From positions 1 through 64,000 of the forward strand of contig JACTUB010000014.1 in NCBI GenBank assembly GCA_015660885.1: a DNA stretch of 64,000 bases, written 5' to 3'. Origin of the DNA: Methanoregulaceae archaeon (GTDB lineage: Archaea; Halobacteriota; Methanomicrobia; Methanomicrobiales; Methanospirillaceae). The translations under genes and the position numbers were made by a program. The notes under the pieces were generated by a model. It had not been told where the DNA came from. It was given only the letters and a program-made list of their open reading frames with translations, and made no database searches. How positions within the stretch are numbered: the stretch's first letter is position 1; the number at the start of each line of letters is the position of its first letter. Below, one piece after another: positions 43,613-52,994 of this stretch.

Positions 43613-45067
43613 TCATTCAGCCTTTTTCCGATCTTTTTCCTTGTATCCGTCAAGGAGTACAGTGGTTAAGTTTTTTACCGGTTTGTCCGTATGGCCGGCA
43701 ATATGGAATTCGCAGAATGGACATGATGATATCACGATATCCGCTCCGGTCTTTTTTATCTCATCGCCACGACGGTCGCCCAAGGCTGCTGCCTCTTCAG
43801 GGTTCCCGGATCGCACACCCCCGCCGGAACCACAACAAATAGATGGCATTTCAATGAGCTCAACTACTTGTTTAATCAGCTGGCGGGGCTGATTTTTAAT
43901 GCCCTGCCCCCGCAGCAAGTGGCAGGGGTCGTGATATGTTGCTTTTATCTGCAGACGAGCGGGGGGTTCTATCCCATATTTTGTAAGTACTTCAGAAATG
44001 TCCATCACGTCAAACGGTGTCTGATAATCATTTTTAAGGGTAGAGCCGCATCCGGCACACATCGTCATGACGGTATCGATACCCCGGAACCTGAATGCAT
44101 CAATATTTCTGCGTTTTATTGTGTCAAGAAATTCCAGTTGGCCGGTCCGTATCAGGGGAGAGCCACAGCAGATCTGTTCTTTGGGAATGATCACCCGTAT
44201 CCCGTTGCGCCTGAGCACTTCGACGGCGTCAACAGCAGTCTTTGGCAAGCGCATACCATACATGCAGCCAACAAAGAAACCAACGGTCGCTTTCGGAATT
44301 CCATCGGGTTCCACAATTTCTCCGACCATCTCCTGGAATGTCGATTCGGTCTGTGTTACACTCCTTCCGGTTTCCTTAATAAGTGCTTCCACTTCCTGAT
44401 GTCTGGGCAGGGTAAATCCCCTCCTGTTTGCAAGCGCCCGGAGTTTTTCGATCGCTTTTGAAGGAATTTCAATCTCTTTGGGGCACACTTTCCAGCAGGC
44501 CTGGCAGCTGGTGCAGGTAAACAGCCCCTCCCGAATTGCGTCGACTATCCGGTCGCCGCTGTCACGGGGATCAAGTGCCAGCCGCATTTCCTGTCGCATG
44601 GCGGTGGGTCCAAGGAACTTAGTAACATCCATTGCCGGGCAGACAGATACGCAACAGAGGCACTCAATACAATTCCTGAGCGGTTTTATTGCATCTATAT
44701 CGGATTTTGTTGGCATTTTCAGGGTTTCTGATGGTTTCAGTGATGCGATTGTTTCAAGCGTAGGCACAAGATCCACGACAAGATCCTTTTTCACCGATAG
44801 ATTCAGGGGTTCGATAGTGATATTGTCCCGGGCTTCTTCCATGCAAGCAAGTACAGGTTCTCCGTTTACCCTGACTGCACAGCTGCCGCACTGCCCGGAT
44901 CCACAACAATACCGGTAAGAGAGCGTGGGATCGCACTCGTTGTGAATGGCGTTGAGCACATTGAGCACACGGGCGCCATCATGAATCTGTACGGTATACG
45001 TTTCCACGTGTGGTGCGGTATCGTGTTCGGGATCGAATCTCTGCACCTTTACCGTGATTTCAGTCAC
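43613..45067 (-). CDS. tfrB: Thiol:fumarate reductase subunit B
   Basis: This 484-residue subunit resembles an SdhB joined to a HdrB-like half. A [2Fe-2S] ferredoxin domain (YRYCCGSGQCGSC, later Cys in VLACMEE) precedes two [4Fe-4S] sites (CIECLCCVSVCP, CTSCQACWKVCPKEIE). The C-terminal CCG domains (CCGSPLIRTG and CCGSGGG with the early cysteines) bind the heterodisulfide-type cluster. In Methanothermobacter TfrAB reduces fumarate with coenzymes M and B to succinate plus heterodisulfide, for biosynthesis. It overlaps tfrA by four bases. Confidence 0.94.
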   Translation of the reverse strand: MTEITVKVQRFDPEHDTAPHVETYTVQIHDGARVLNVLNAIHNECDPTLSYRYCCGSGQCGSCAVRVNGEPVLACMEEARDNITIEPLNLSVKKDLVVDLVPTLETIASLKPSETLKMPTKSDIDAIKPLRNCIECLCCVSVCPAMDVTKFLGPTAMRQEMRLALDPRDSGDRIVDAIREGLFTCTSCQACWKVCPKEIEIPSKAIEKLRALANRRGFTLPRHQEVEALIKETGRSVTQTESTFQEMVGEIVEPDGIPKATVGFFVGCMYGMRLPKTAVDAVEVLRRNGIRVIIPKEQICCGSPLIRTGQLEFLDTIKRRNIDAFRFRGIDTVMTMCAGCGSTLKNDYQTPFDVMDISEVLTKYGIEPPARLQIKATYHDPCHLLRGQGIKNQPRQLIKQVVELIEMPSICCGSGGGVRSGNPEEAAALGDRRGDEIKKTGADIVISSCPFCEFHIAGHTDKPVKNLTTVLLDGYKEKDRKKAE

Positions 45068-46692
45068 AGCAGGCCTCCCATCTTCTGGATGCCTTCACGG
45101 TGTTGTGAGATGTAGGTATGACTGAAGGGAGAATGCAGGGCGTCCCATTCCTGGTTGATGTCCACCCGTACATGGGCGCCACGGGATTCGGGGCGCAGGA
45201 GGGCACACCGGCAGATCAGCGATGCAGTCAGGCACATATTCTGTAGAATGGCACAATCCACCAGATTTTGTGGGGATTTGGCATGAAGTGCTGCCTGGGA
45301 GAGACGATTGATGGTTTCAAGCGTCTTTTTGATATCTTTCTCGTTCCGGAATATTCCGGCACCTTGCCACATCGCCAGTTTAAGTTCTTTTCTTACCTGG
45401 CCAGCGTTTTCTGTCCCTTTGAAGAACTTATCGAGGCGCCGCTGTGCCGTATCAACCTGTGCGGGGTCGATCCGGATCTCCTTTCTCTCCGCTTTTCCTG
45501 CAAATTCCCCGGCTCGTTTCCCAAAGACCTGTGTTTCAGCAAGGGCATTTCCCCCGAGCCGGTTGGCCCCCTGCACGCCGCCGGCAACCTCACCGCAGGC
45601 AAAAAGCCCGGGCAGTGCAGTCCGGCATTCCGTTGTTATCCTCAATCCCCCCATGATATGATGAGCTGTGGGAGCTACTTCCATTGGCTGAATCCTGATA
45701 TCCACGCCGAATTTTAAGAACTGCTCGAGCATAACCGGTAGCCGGGTCTCAATCTGTTCCCGCGGAAGATGCGTGACATCAAGGTATACCCCTCCATGTT
45801 CCGTTCCTCTTCCTTTAAGGATCTCTGTCGCAATAGCACGGGCGACCACGTCCCGGGTAGAGAGCTCCATCCGCTCGGGGTCATAGCGTTTCATGAATCG
45901 CTCCCCAAGAGTATTCTTCAGGACTCCCCCTTCTCCCCGCACGGCTTCCGTCACCAGCCTGCCCCGTGAATCAAACGGGTATACCGCGCCGGTCGGGTGG
46001 AACTGGACCATCTCCATATCGATCAATTCAGCGCCGGCACGGTACCCGATCGCGTACCCGTCACCGGTACCGCTGGACGAGTTTGTGGAAATATCGTAGA
46101 CTTTTGTCCCCCCTCCTGTTGCAAGGATGGTGCTGTCCGCTTTTAAAAGAACCATTGAGCCTTTTTCATCCAGCGCCATCGCTCCAATCACCCGGTTTCC
46201 GTCCTTCAGGAGATCGATAACAGTCATTTCCTGGAGAGTCGTTACCCCGCAGGTATCGAGACGCTCGACTAACGTGGTCATCATCTCGTGACCGGTCCTG
46301 TCTCCTGCATAACAGGTTCGCGGGAAGCGTTGGCCACCAAACGGGCGCTGGGCGACCTCATCGTTTTCCGTGAAATCAAACACTGCTCCCCACTTTATGA
46401 GATCATCCATTCGCAACGGAGCTTCTTTGACGAGTATATTCACCAGTTCGGGATCGTTGAGATATGCACCCCCTTTGAGTGTATCCTCGAAGTGAATTTC
46501 GCACGAATCCTGCTCTCTCAGGACTGCGTTGTAACCCCCTTCAGCCATCGTCGTGCAGCCTCCTTTACCGACAATGGTCTTTGAAATGAGCACCGTGTCA
46601 CCAAACTTCGATGCCTCTATAGCGGCCCTCACCCCCGCACCGCCGCTCCCGATCACCAGTACATGGCGATCCACAACCTCATCTGCAAGCAT
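45064..46692 (-). CDS. tfrA: Thiol:fumarate reductase subunit A (flavoprotein)
   Basis: This 542-residue flavoprotein is the catalytic subunit for fumarate reduction. VIGSGGAGVRAAIEA is the FAD-binding loop, KGGCTTMAEGGYNAV the FAD-linking region of the SdhA/FrdA family, and MVQFHPTGAVYPFDSRGRLV, TEAVRGEGG and HHIMGGLRI carry the dicarboxylate-binding and proton-transfer residues. GEVAGGVQGANRLGGNALAE ends the FAD domain. Length and the partner TfrB match the methanogen enzyme rather than a membrane Sdh. It is divergent from aspartokinase (61 bases between starts). Confidence 0.94.
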   Translation of the reverse strand: MLADEVVDRHVLVIGSGGAGVRAAIEASKFGDTVLISKTIVGKGGCTTMAEGGYNAVLREQDSCEIHFEDTLKGGAYLNDPELVNILVKEAPLRMDDLIKWGAVFDFTENDEVAQRPFGGQRFPRTCYAGDRTGHEMMTTLVERLDTCGVTTLQEMTVIDLLKDGNRVIGAMALDEKGSMVLLKADSTILATGGGTKVYDISTNSSSGTGDGYAIGYRAGAELIDMEMVQFHPTGAVYPFDSRGRLVTEAVRGEGGVLKNTLGERFMKRYDPERMELSTRDVVARAIATEILKGRGTEHGGVYLDVTHLPREQIETRLPVMLEQFLKFGVDIRIQPMEVAPTAHHIMGGLRITTECRTALPGLFACGEVAGGVQGANRLGGNALAETQVFGKRAGEFAGKAERKEIRIDPAQVDTAQRRLDKFFKGTENAGQVRKELKLAMWQGAGIFRNEKDIKKTLETINRLSQAALHAKSPQNLVDCAILQNMCLTASLICRCALLRPESRGAHVRVDINQEWDALHSPFSHTYISQHREGIQKMGGLL

Positions 46693-46753
46693 CTTATTAT
46701 TTTGTGGATCGTATAGTTACATAAATAAATGGCACAGCCACAGTGAGAGAGAA

Positions 46754-48154
46754 ATGAGATTTTTAATGAAATTTGGCGGGACCTCAGTTGCCGATGCGCA
46801 ATGTATCAGAAACGTCGTGGATATTTTAGAAAAACATCATAAAGCCGGAGACGAGCTGGCAGTGGTGGTATCTGCACAGCGTGGCGTGACCGACCAGCTT
46901 ATTGAAATCACCGGCAAGCTCCCGACTGCAAAGGATGACACTGCCATCGAACCCCTGATCCAGGCATTGGGGAGAAGGCATGTGACCACCCTCGAGGGAG
47001 TTGCACCAGATTATGTAGCCGAAACGGGAGCAGTCATCGAGGACCGCCTCATCAGTCTTCAGAACATTCTTGTTGCCGTTTATAATCTGAGGGAGCTCAC
47101 TCCACGATCAAAGGATTATATCATCTCGTTCGGGGAGCGATTGCTAGCCCCCATCATCAGTGCAGCTCTCCGCCAGCGGGGTATTGCATCAACAGTTATT
47201 GACGGTTGCGACGCAGGAATCCTCACCACACCCCACCATGGCGAATCCACTGCACTTAGGGAAAGCGATGCCCGGATAAAAAAACGGATCGGGCCGTTGC
47301 TGGAAAAAGAAGTACCCGTCATCATGGGTTTCATGGGCTGCACCAGAAACGGGGTCGTAACTACTCTTGGCAGAAGCGGTTCGGATTATTCCGCATCCAT
47401 CATCGGAGCTGGAATTGATGCGGATGAGATCTGGATCTGGACTGACGTGGATGGCATAATGACCTGTGATCCACGGGTAATCAACGATGCACGGGTTATG
47501 TCATCGCTATCCTATATTGAGGTGATGGAACTCTCCTACTTCGGTGCAAAAGTGATGCACCCGCGTTCGATAGAACCCGCAATGCGAAAGAACATCCTTG
47601 TCCGGGTAAAAAACACCTTCAACCCCTCTCATCCAGGAACTGTCATTGTACGGAACGGGCAACGGGACAACCGCGTGGTTAAGGCCCTGACCTATATTGA
47701 CAAAGTTGCCGCAATAAATATCAATGGTGCACAGATGATCGGCAGACCGGGAGTAGCAAAAGCAATTTTCACCATCCTTGCAGATCATGAAGTGAATGTC
47801 ATGATGATCTCACAGGGATCATCTGAAGCAAATATATCGCTTATTGTAGATGAAGCGCACCTCACTGCTGCCGTACACGCGCTTGCCGACCTTGTGAAGC
47901 AGGGAATAGTGCGGGAAGTTACCCATAACCATGATGTATGTGCAGTTGCAGTAGTCGGTGCCGGCATGGCTGGCGCGCCGGGTACAGGAGGCAGGATCTT
48001 TACCGCCCTCGGTAAAACAGGGATCAATGTCATGATGATCTCGCAGGGATCATCAGAGGCGAATATCTCATTTGTAGTGAAACAGCAGGATGGACCCCGG
48101 GCAGTCCGGGTTCTTCACGATGAATTCAGGTTATCGGAGGAGTGCGATGAGTAG
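46754..48154 (+). CDS. lysC: Aspartokinase
   Basis: This 466-residue enzyme phosphorylates aspartate for lysine, methionine, threonine and isoleucine. MRFLMKFGGTSVADA is the N-terminal KFGGTS motif; FMGCTRNGVVTTLGRSGSDYS and WTDVDGIMTCDPR are ATP and aspartate blocks. Two C-terminal ACT domains (both with MMISQGSSEANIS, at about 347-359 and 427-439) suggest feedback control by an amino acid. Start at ATG 46754, because the 67 residues before it are antisense to tfrA. Its last eight bases overlap the purM start. Confidence 0.95.
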   Translation: MRFLMKFGGTSVADAQCIRNVVDILEKHHKAGDELAVVVSAQRGVTDQLIEITGKLPTAKDDTAIEPLIQALGRRHVTTLEGVAPDYVAETGAVIEDRLISLQNILVAVYNLRELTPRSKDYIISFGERLLAPIISAALRQRGIASTVIDGCDAGILTTPHHGESTALRESDARIKKRIGPLLEKEVPVIMGFMGCTRNGVVTTLGRSGSDYSASIIGAGIDADEIWIWTDVDGIMTCDPRVINDARVMSSLSYIEVMELSYFGAKVMHPRSIEPAMRKNILVRVKNTFNPSHPGTVIVRNGQRDNRVVKALTYIDKVAAININGAQMIGRPGVAKAIFTILADHEVNVMMISQGSSEANISLIVDEAHLTAAVHALADLVKQGIVREVTHNHDVCAVAVVGAGMAGAPGTGGRIFTALGKTGINVMMISQGSSEANISFVVKQQDGPRAVRVLHDEFRLSEECDE

Positions 48155-49139
48155 CATCATGTACCGTGAGGCAGGTGTCGATATTGATCTCGAAGCAACT
48201 GCAATCAAAGCCCTTATAAAAAATCTGACTTATAGACGGAAAGGCAGTTTTACGATGGTTGGCAGTCCGGGTCATTTTGCCGGACTTATTGATTTCGGGA
48301 AGATGGCTCTTGCGCTGACCACAGATGGTGTCGGAACAAAGATGCTTGTTGCCGACAGGATGCAGGAATGGCGCACAGTTGGTATTGACTGCGTTGCGAT
48401 GAACGTCAATGATCTCTATGTTTTGAACATGGAGCCTGTCGCGTTTGTGGATTACATCGCCACCGACAAGTTATCGGTCGAGAAGATGGCTCAGATTGGC
48501 ATCGGGTTAAACGAAGGCGCCCGCCAGGCAAATATCGATATCGTGGGAGGTGAGACCGCCTCCCTGCGTGGTCTGGTAAATGGCCTTGATCTCGCAGGCA
48601 CGTGCCTCGGGATACAGAAGAAGGATAAAATCATCAACGGCAGTACAATACAGCCGGGTGACAAAATCCTCGGAGTCCCCTCAACCGGAGTACATAGCAA
48701 CGGGCTTTCTCTTGCCCGTACGGTTGTGGAAAAATATGCAGATTACGATACACGGCTTAAGAACGGCAGAACACTTGGTGAGGAACTCCTCATACCCACG
48801 CGGATCTACCATGAAAGCCTGGATGTGACATCAACCTGCATAGTACATGGCATGTGCCATATCACTGGTGGAGGGCTGCTCAATTTTAGGCGGCTCAGCC
48901 AGTATGGGTTCCGCATTGACGCACCAATTACGCCACCGGAAATCTTTTCCTGGATCCAGAAGACCGGGGATATCTCAACAACAGAGATGTACCGCACGTT
49001 CAACATGGGAATGGGATATGGGTATATTGTCCCACCCGCCAGTGTAACCTGTGTGCAGAAGGTTGTCAGGGGGGTAAAAATCGTCGGGGAAATTATCGAG
49101 GAATCCGGGGTATGGTTGCGGGATATCGAAATTACCTGA
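48147..49139 (+). CDS. purM: Phosphoribosylformylglycinamidine cyclo-ligase (AIR synthetase)
   Basis: This 330-residue enzyme makes aminoimidazole ribotide in purine synthesis. YREAGVDIDLEA, TTDGVGTKMLVADRM, DCVAMNVNDLYVLNMEPVAF and VGGETASLRGLV are the family blocks for nucleotide, Mg and substrate. HITGGGLLNFRRL replaces the typical HITGGGLxENxxR. Start at ATG 48147 with GGAGG about seven bases upstream, overlapping the aspartokinase stop by eight bases, so the two are translationally coupled though metabolically unrelated. Confidence 0.95.
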   Translation: MSSIMYREAGVDIDLEATAIKALIKNLTYRRKGSFTMVGSPGHFAGLIDFGKMALALTTDGVGTKMLVADRMQEWRTVGIDCVAMNVNDLYVLNMEPVAFVDYIATDKLSVEKMAQIGIGLNEGARQANIDIVGGETASLRGLVNGLDLAGTCLGIQKKDKIINGSTIQPGDKILGVPSTGVHSNGLSLARTVVEKYADYDTRLKNGRTLGEELLIPTRIYHESLDVTSTCIVHGMCHITGGGLLNFRRLSQYGFRIDAPITPPEIFSWIQKTGDISTTEMYRTFNMGMGYGYIVPPASVTCVQKVVRGVKIVGEIIEESGVWLRDIEIT

Positions 49140-49158
49140 ACTTTTTTAATTACTGGTT

Positions 49159-49677
49159 TTATTCCGGTATATAGACACTCTCATGTGCTTTTTTCGTTAT
49201 AATGGCACTGTTGCCACACCGGTCTTCAAGAATGAGCGTTATCGCTAACGACCCGTCTTTCACGCAATCAATTTTTTTAAGAAGTACTCGTGCATTTTCC
49301 TGTTCCTGATCCTCGCCCCAGACCAAGGCTCCTTTTACAATCTCTTCAATACGATCCAGGACTCCCTCAACATTGGACACGAAACCCTGGCACGCCGGAC
49401 CGGGATCTATTCGCACTCCCAACTCGGGAATTTCAAGACTTGCGCTCATACTTCTGACGACACGGATTGAAAGATCTTCAGCTTTGTCTACCTGCAGCTC
49501 GAACCGGACCGGTTTGTTTTCTTTGAGAAGCTGGGTGTCGACATATTTGTATCCGCATGAGCCGCAGAGAGCAGAAATGATCAGAATATCAGAAAAATAG
49601 GGAATATTTTCTGTCTGGTAGATATATTCGATTTCTGTATTACAATAAGGACATGGACCCGGAACGACATTTCGCAA
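49159..49677 (-). CDS. ZPR1 zinc-finger protein
   Basis: This 172-residue protein is the archaeal single-unit form of ZPR1. It has a four-cysteine zinc finger CPYCNTEIEYIYQTE to ALCGSCGYKYVD (residues 9-45) and a beta-rich domain with RVVRSMSASLEIPELGVRID and the family's GPACQGFVSNVEGVLDRIEE. ZPR1 in eukaryotes binds elongation factor 1A; a similar role here is inference. Its start codon is three bases from the end of the sepF gene on the same strand. Confidence 0.88.
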   Translation of the reverse strand: MRNVVPGPCPYCNTEIEYIYQTENIPYFSDILIISALCGSCGYKYVDTQLLKENKPVRFELQVDKAEDLSIRVVRSMSASLEIPELGVRIDPGPACQGFVSNVEGVLDRIEEIVKGALVWGEDQEQENARVLLKKIDCVKDGSLAITLILEDRCGNSAIITKKAHESVYIPE

Positions 49678-49679
49678 CT

Positions 49680-50048
49680 TTAAGCCCCACCGATTTTGTC
49701 ACGGGAGATTTTTACCGACATCGGGGTGAGTACGACATATCGCTGATCCCCAAGACCGATGATATCCCCGTTGACATCCTTTGCCACTTCTTTTAAGTCT
49801 TTTAAGACCCTCTCGTAGGATATCTTGTCCATTTTGAGCCGTGAAATGTCAACAATTACTATGTTTCCACTATAAACTTCATCCTTGACCCGCGGAGTAT
49901 CCTTGAGATCGGTAATCGTTGCGATCTTTACGAGCAACGCTGGGGCAGAACCTCCCTGCTCTTCGTAGGATGCAAGATCGAGCTCCATGTAATCGTCATC
50001 CGAGCTGGTGGAACTCTTTCCAAGAAGGGTATCAATGATTTTAACCAT
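49680..50048 (-). CDS. sepF: Cell division protein SepF
   Basis: This 122-residue protein is the archaeal membrane anchor of FtsZ. It shows an N-terminal amphipathic helix (MVKIIDTLLG), an acidic linker (TSSDDDYMELDLASYEE), and the SepF beta-sandwich (VKIATITDLKDTPRVKDEVY, GNIVIVDISRL, VNGDIIGLGDQRYVVLTPMSV). The GDQRYVVLTP strand and the Gly residue governing polymerisation in bacteria are family features. It is followed by zpr1 with a gap of two bases, which suggests one transcript. It is divergent from nothing; the PUA gene upstream reads the same way. Confidence 0.92.
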   Translation of the reverse strand: MVKIIDTLLGKSSTSSDDDYMELDLASYEEQGGSAPALLVKIATITDLKDTPRVKDEVYSGNIVIVDISRLKMDKISYERVLKDLKEVAKDVNGDIIGLGDQRYVVLTPMSVKISRDKIGGA

Positions 50049-50171
50049 AAAAAAACTGTATGATGAAACTTATTTAATAGTATCTATTTTGAAACGACCA
50101 ATAAGAGGTTTTTTGCAATAAAATATTGAGAATCACCAATTTTACGCACAATCCATCTGAACTCTTTATTG

Positions 50172-50669
50172 TCAGATTTCGATGTTCCATATTTCATCGC
50201 TGACGTGATGAAAATTTTTACACATTTTTCCCGAAGTTCTGGCACGCATATCGGGCGCGTCGAGGAGCGCAATTCCTATTGCGAGCGGTTTGCCATGCCG
50301 CTCATCAACAATCTGGACGGGTGAATGGGCTTTAACATCATCGGAAACTGAAACGATGCCGGGCCGCATGACATCTGCGCCATTAACTACATAGGGTATT
50401 GCGCCCGCATCCACAACTATCCTGCGTTCGGGAATGGGAAACTGGTTTGCACCTTTTAACGTGGGGAATACCCAGTCTCCCGTATCCATTAAGAGCAGCT
50501 TTTTGTTAACCATAAACAGTGAAACAGCGGCGTTGGTCTCAATTACTTCAATCATATCCGCGTGGAAAAATTGTGCTGAATTTCCAATCTGATCGAAAAG
50601 TCTGGCTAAGAGATCCTGCGCCTGGCTTTTTCGGATGGAATGACGTTTTTTTACGATAATTTTTTTCAT
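50172..50669 (-). CDS. PUA-domain RNA-binding protein (MCT-1/Tma20-like)
   Basis: This protein of about 165 residues has a short N-terminal alpha/beta domain (KKIIVKKRHSIRKSQAQDLL) and a C-terminal PUA domain (RRIVVDAGAIPYVVNGADVM, RPGIVSVSDDVKAHSPVQIV, KPLAIGIALLDAPDMRAR). The order DUF1947 plus PUA is that of archaeal relatives of MCT-1/Tma20, which act in translation initiation and ribosome recycling. Start at ATG 50669; seven residues from 50690 are poorly supported. It is divergent from lsm over about 190 bases. Confidence 0.85.
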   Translation of the reverse strand: MKKIIVKKRHSIRKSQAQDLLARLFDQIGNSAQFFHADMIEVIETNAAVSLFMVNKKLLLMDTGDWVFPTLKGANQFPIPERRIVVDAGAIPYVVNGADVMRPGIVSVSDDVKAHSPVQIVDERHGKPLAIGIALLDAPDMRARTSGKMCKNFHHVSDEIWNIEI

Positions 50670-50858
50670 TATTACAATCCGTATATTCATATCTCTCGCT
50701 TGAAAAAAATTTGGATCGGGAAAATTAAGCCTATCATTCGGTAAACAGGTCCGGATATCGAGCCGGAAATTGCATTGGTTAATGGAGATCTACGGTATGT
50801 TTAAGTAACCGGCTCACCCACATTAATTACTCCAGAGCGATGGTAACAGGGTATTATT

Positions 50859-51089
50859 ATGACCAAACGGCCGTTGGATATTTTGGATCAGGTGCTGAAC
50901 CGGCAGCCCGTTATTGTATCTCTCAAAGGCGGGAGAGAAATTCGTGGCATTCTCCAGGGATATGATGTTCATATGAACCTCGTGCTTGATAAAGCAGAGG
51001 AAGTGGAGAACGGACAGGTTCAGAAGGTAGGTACGCTCATCGTCCGCGGGGATAATGTTATCTATATATCCCCATCACTCGAACAATAA
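50859..51089 (+). CDS. Lsm (Sm-like) RNA-binding protein
   Basis: This 76-residue protein forms ring complexes that bind U-rich RNA. Sm1 and Sm2 motifs are present: [30 protein letters not shown] (about 18-47; checks the GxxxxxxxxxxDxxMNLxL pattern) and [14 protein letters not shown] at the end. It lies directly before rpl37e (11 bases), the typical archaeal gene order. The PUA gene diverges upstream. Confidence 0.95.
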   Translation: MTKRPLDILDQVLNRQPVIVSLKGGREIRGILQGYDVHMNLVLDKAEEVENGQVQKVGTLIVRGDNVIYISPSLEQ

Positions 51090-51100
51090 GGTGAAGTAAC

Positions 51101-51283
51101 ATGTCAAAAGGCACACCATCAATGGGAAAGATGAACAAGTTCACTCATATCGCCTGCCGGCGCTGTGGGAAGATCTCATTTCACGCCCAGAAGAAAGTCT
51201 GCTCTGCCTGTGGTTTTGGCAGGAGCACCAAGATGTCTGGCTACAAGTGGCACACAAAGCGACCAAAAATTCCAACCCATTAG
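51101..51283 (+). CDS. rpl37e: Ribosomal protein L37e
   Basis: This 60-residue basic protein of the large subunit has a zinc finger, [20 protein letters not shown] (Cys ligands in CX2C pairs). The start [20 protein letters not shown] and the end [15 protein letters not shown] match L37e throughout. The order lsm-rpl37e is conserved in archaea. Nine bases separate it from purF, so the three are probably one transcript. Confidence 0.96.
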   Translation: MSKGTPSMGKMNKFTHIACRRCGKISFHAQKKVCSACGFGRSTKMSGYKWHTKRPKIPTH

Positions 51284-51292
51284 AGTCTTATC

Positions 51293-52723
51293 ATGTGCGG
51301 TATCGTTGGCATCGTAGATGCTGGCGGTGCATCCATCCAGCTCTATTATTCTTTGTACGCTCTTCAGCACCGGGGCCAGGAGAGCGCTGGTATATCCACC
51401 TTTGATGGTTCAAACCTTCATAAATTCAAAGGGCCGGGACTTGTTGCCGATGTTTTCACCCCGGATGTCTTGTGTAATCTGAAGGGCAATGCCGGAATAG
51501 GGCATGTCCGGTATCCTACTACCGGAGCGAACCTGCCAGAAAATATCCAACCACTCAATTTTCAGTTCAAGGATCATTTAATTTCCATCGCCCATAACGG
51601 CAATCTCGTCAACATCTGCGAGCTCCGGGCAGAATACGAGCAGGCCGGGCAGATCTTTACGACTACTACCGATACTGAGATAATCGCAAAGATTCTGATG
51701 GATGAGATCGGCAAATCCGAGACTGTGGAAGACGCGGTCAAGATCTGTATGCAGAAAATCCGTGGGTCCTATTCTGTCGTGATGATGATTGACGGGATAA
51801 TCTATGCGTTCCGCGACCCATTGGGCATCAAGCCATTCTGTATCGGTAAGACGGAACATGGATATATGGTTGCATCCGAAAGCGTAGCGACTGATGCGCT
51901 GAATGCGAAGTTTATCCGGGATATTTACCCCGGCGAATTGATAAAGATCGATTCCGGGGGAATAAAATGCACACGGATAGCGGTTCCCGGGAAACGTGCT
52001 CACTGCATCTTCGAATACATTTATTTTGCACGGGCAGACTCGGTAATTGACGGAGTACTTGTATATGATGTGCGCCGGAAAATCGGGCAGAAACTTCATG
52101 AAGAGGATCCCGCCAACGCCGATTCGGTCTGCTCTGTCCCGGATTCGGGCACTGCATATGCGATAGGATATGCAGAAGGTTCGAAGATCCCGTTTGTAGA
52201 GTCCCTGATGAAGAACCGGTACAGCGGGCGCACGTTTATCATGCCGTCCCAAAAGGAGCGGGAGAAAGCCGTGCGACTCAAGCTCAACCCGATACCTGCA
52301 CACCTGAAGGATAAATCCATAGTGCTCGTAGATGACAGCATCGTGCGCGGCACAACCTCACGGAGGATCATAGAGATGATGCGGGAGGCCGGTGCACGCG
52401 AGATCCACATGCGTATTGGATCACCTGCGATCAAGGCGCCATGTTACCTTGGTGTTGATATGCCGACCCGCGAGGAACTTATTGCAAGCAACCGGGATGA
52501 GGAAGAGGTTAGGCACAAAATCACTGCGACTACGCTCCACCATGTTTCTATAGATGCGCTGATCGAAGCGATCGGTAAGGATCGTGAGGATCTCTGTACT
52601 GGTTGCCTGACAGGATGTTACCCTCTGGCGATAGAAGGCGAGCAGGCAAAAATGCACCAGGTGGATTTTGTGGATGAGACGTATCAGGCCAAGTTGGAAT
52701 CGTTTGAAGTCCAACCTTTGTAA
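51293..52723 (+). CDS. purF: Amidophosphoribosyltransferase
   Basis: This 476-residue enzyme starts purine synthesis by adding ammonia from glutamine to PRPP. MCGIVGIVDAGG puts the catalytic cysteine at position 2, exposed after Met removal. The N-terminal glutaminase has LQHRGQESAG and HVRYPTTG; the C-terminal part has the PRPP loop KSIVLVDDSIVRGTTSRR. Cysteines late in the protein (ECLTG-like LCTGCLTGCYP) correspond to the iron-sulfur site of B. subtilis-type PurF. It follows rpl37e and lies convergent to tRNA-Met. Confidence 0.96.
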   Translation: MCGIVGIVDAGGASIQLYYSLYALQHRGQESAGISTFDGSNLHKFKGPGLVADVFTPDVLCNLKGNAGIGHVRYPTTGANLPENIQPLNFQFKDHLISIAHNGNLVNICELRAEYEQAGQIFTTTTDTEIIAKILMDEIGKSETVEDAVKICMQKIRGSYSVVMMIDGIIYAFRDPLGIKPFCIGKTEHGYMVASESVATDALNAKFIRDIYPGELIKIDSGGIKCTRIAVPGKRAHCIFEYIYFARADSVIDGVLVYDVRRKIGQKLHEEDPANADSVCSVPDSGTAYAIGYAEGSKIPFVESLMKNRYSGRTFIMPSQKEREKAVRLKLNPIPAHLKDKSIVLVDDSIVRGTTSRRIIEMMREAGAREIHMRIGSPAIKAPCYLGVDMPTREELIASNRDEEEVRHKITATTLHHVSIDALIEAIGKDREDLCTGCLTGCYPLAIEGEQAKMHQVDFVDETYQAKLESFEVQPL

Positions 52724-52808
52724 GCGTGTCTGATGGGAAATTCAAAAACACTCTTTTTATAAATTTTAATAATAGTGTTTTCAGGAAAAAAAATCTCACA
52801 GAAACCAG

Positions 52809-52883
52809 TAGCGAGGGATGGATTTGAACCATCGATCTACGGGTTATGAGCCCGTCGGGATATCCTGACTACCCTACCTCGCT
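52809..52883 (-). tRNA. Initiator tRNA-Met (CAU)
   Basis: A 75-base cloverleaf. The acceptor stem AGCGAGG/CCTCGCT begins with an A1-U72 pair, the D arm holds GGTAGTCAGG, and the anticodon stem-loop is CGGGCTCATAACCCG with anticodon CAT. Three consecutive GC pairs next to the loop and the A1-U72 pair mark it as an initiator. TTCAAATC is the T loop. No intron and no encoded CCA are seen. Confidence 0.93.
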
Positions 52884-52897
52884 CCTATAATCAGGGG

Positions 52898-52907
52898 TAT
52901 AATATAG
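52898..52907 (-). promoter_or_regulatory. TATA box of the initiator tRNA
   Basis: The minus strand reads ACTATATTAT about 20 bases before the first base of the tRNA, allowing a short or no 5' leader. Confidence 0.45.
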
Positions 52908-52994
52908 TCGGCATGCGCAGATATAGTTTACTCAGTTTTCCTGTGCCATGTCCCCCTTCGTGAGGTTTAATTACTCAATTATCTACAGAGAAGT

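Noticed and set aside
46553..46753. N-terminal extension of aspartokinase by 67 residues
   Set aside because: It is antisense to tfrA, and KFGGTS follows directly after ATG 46754.
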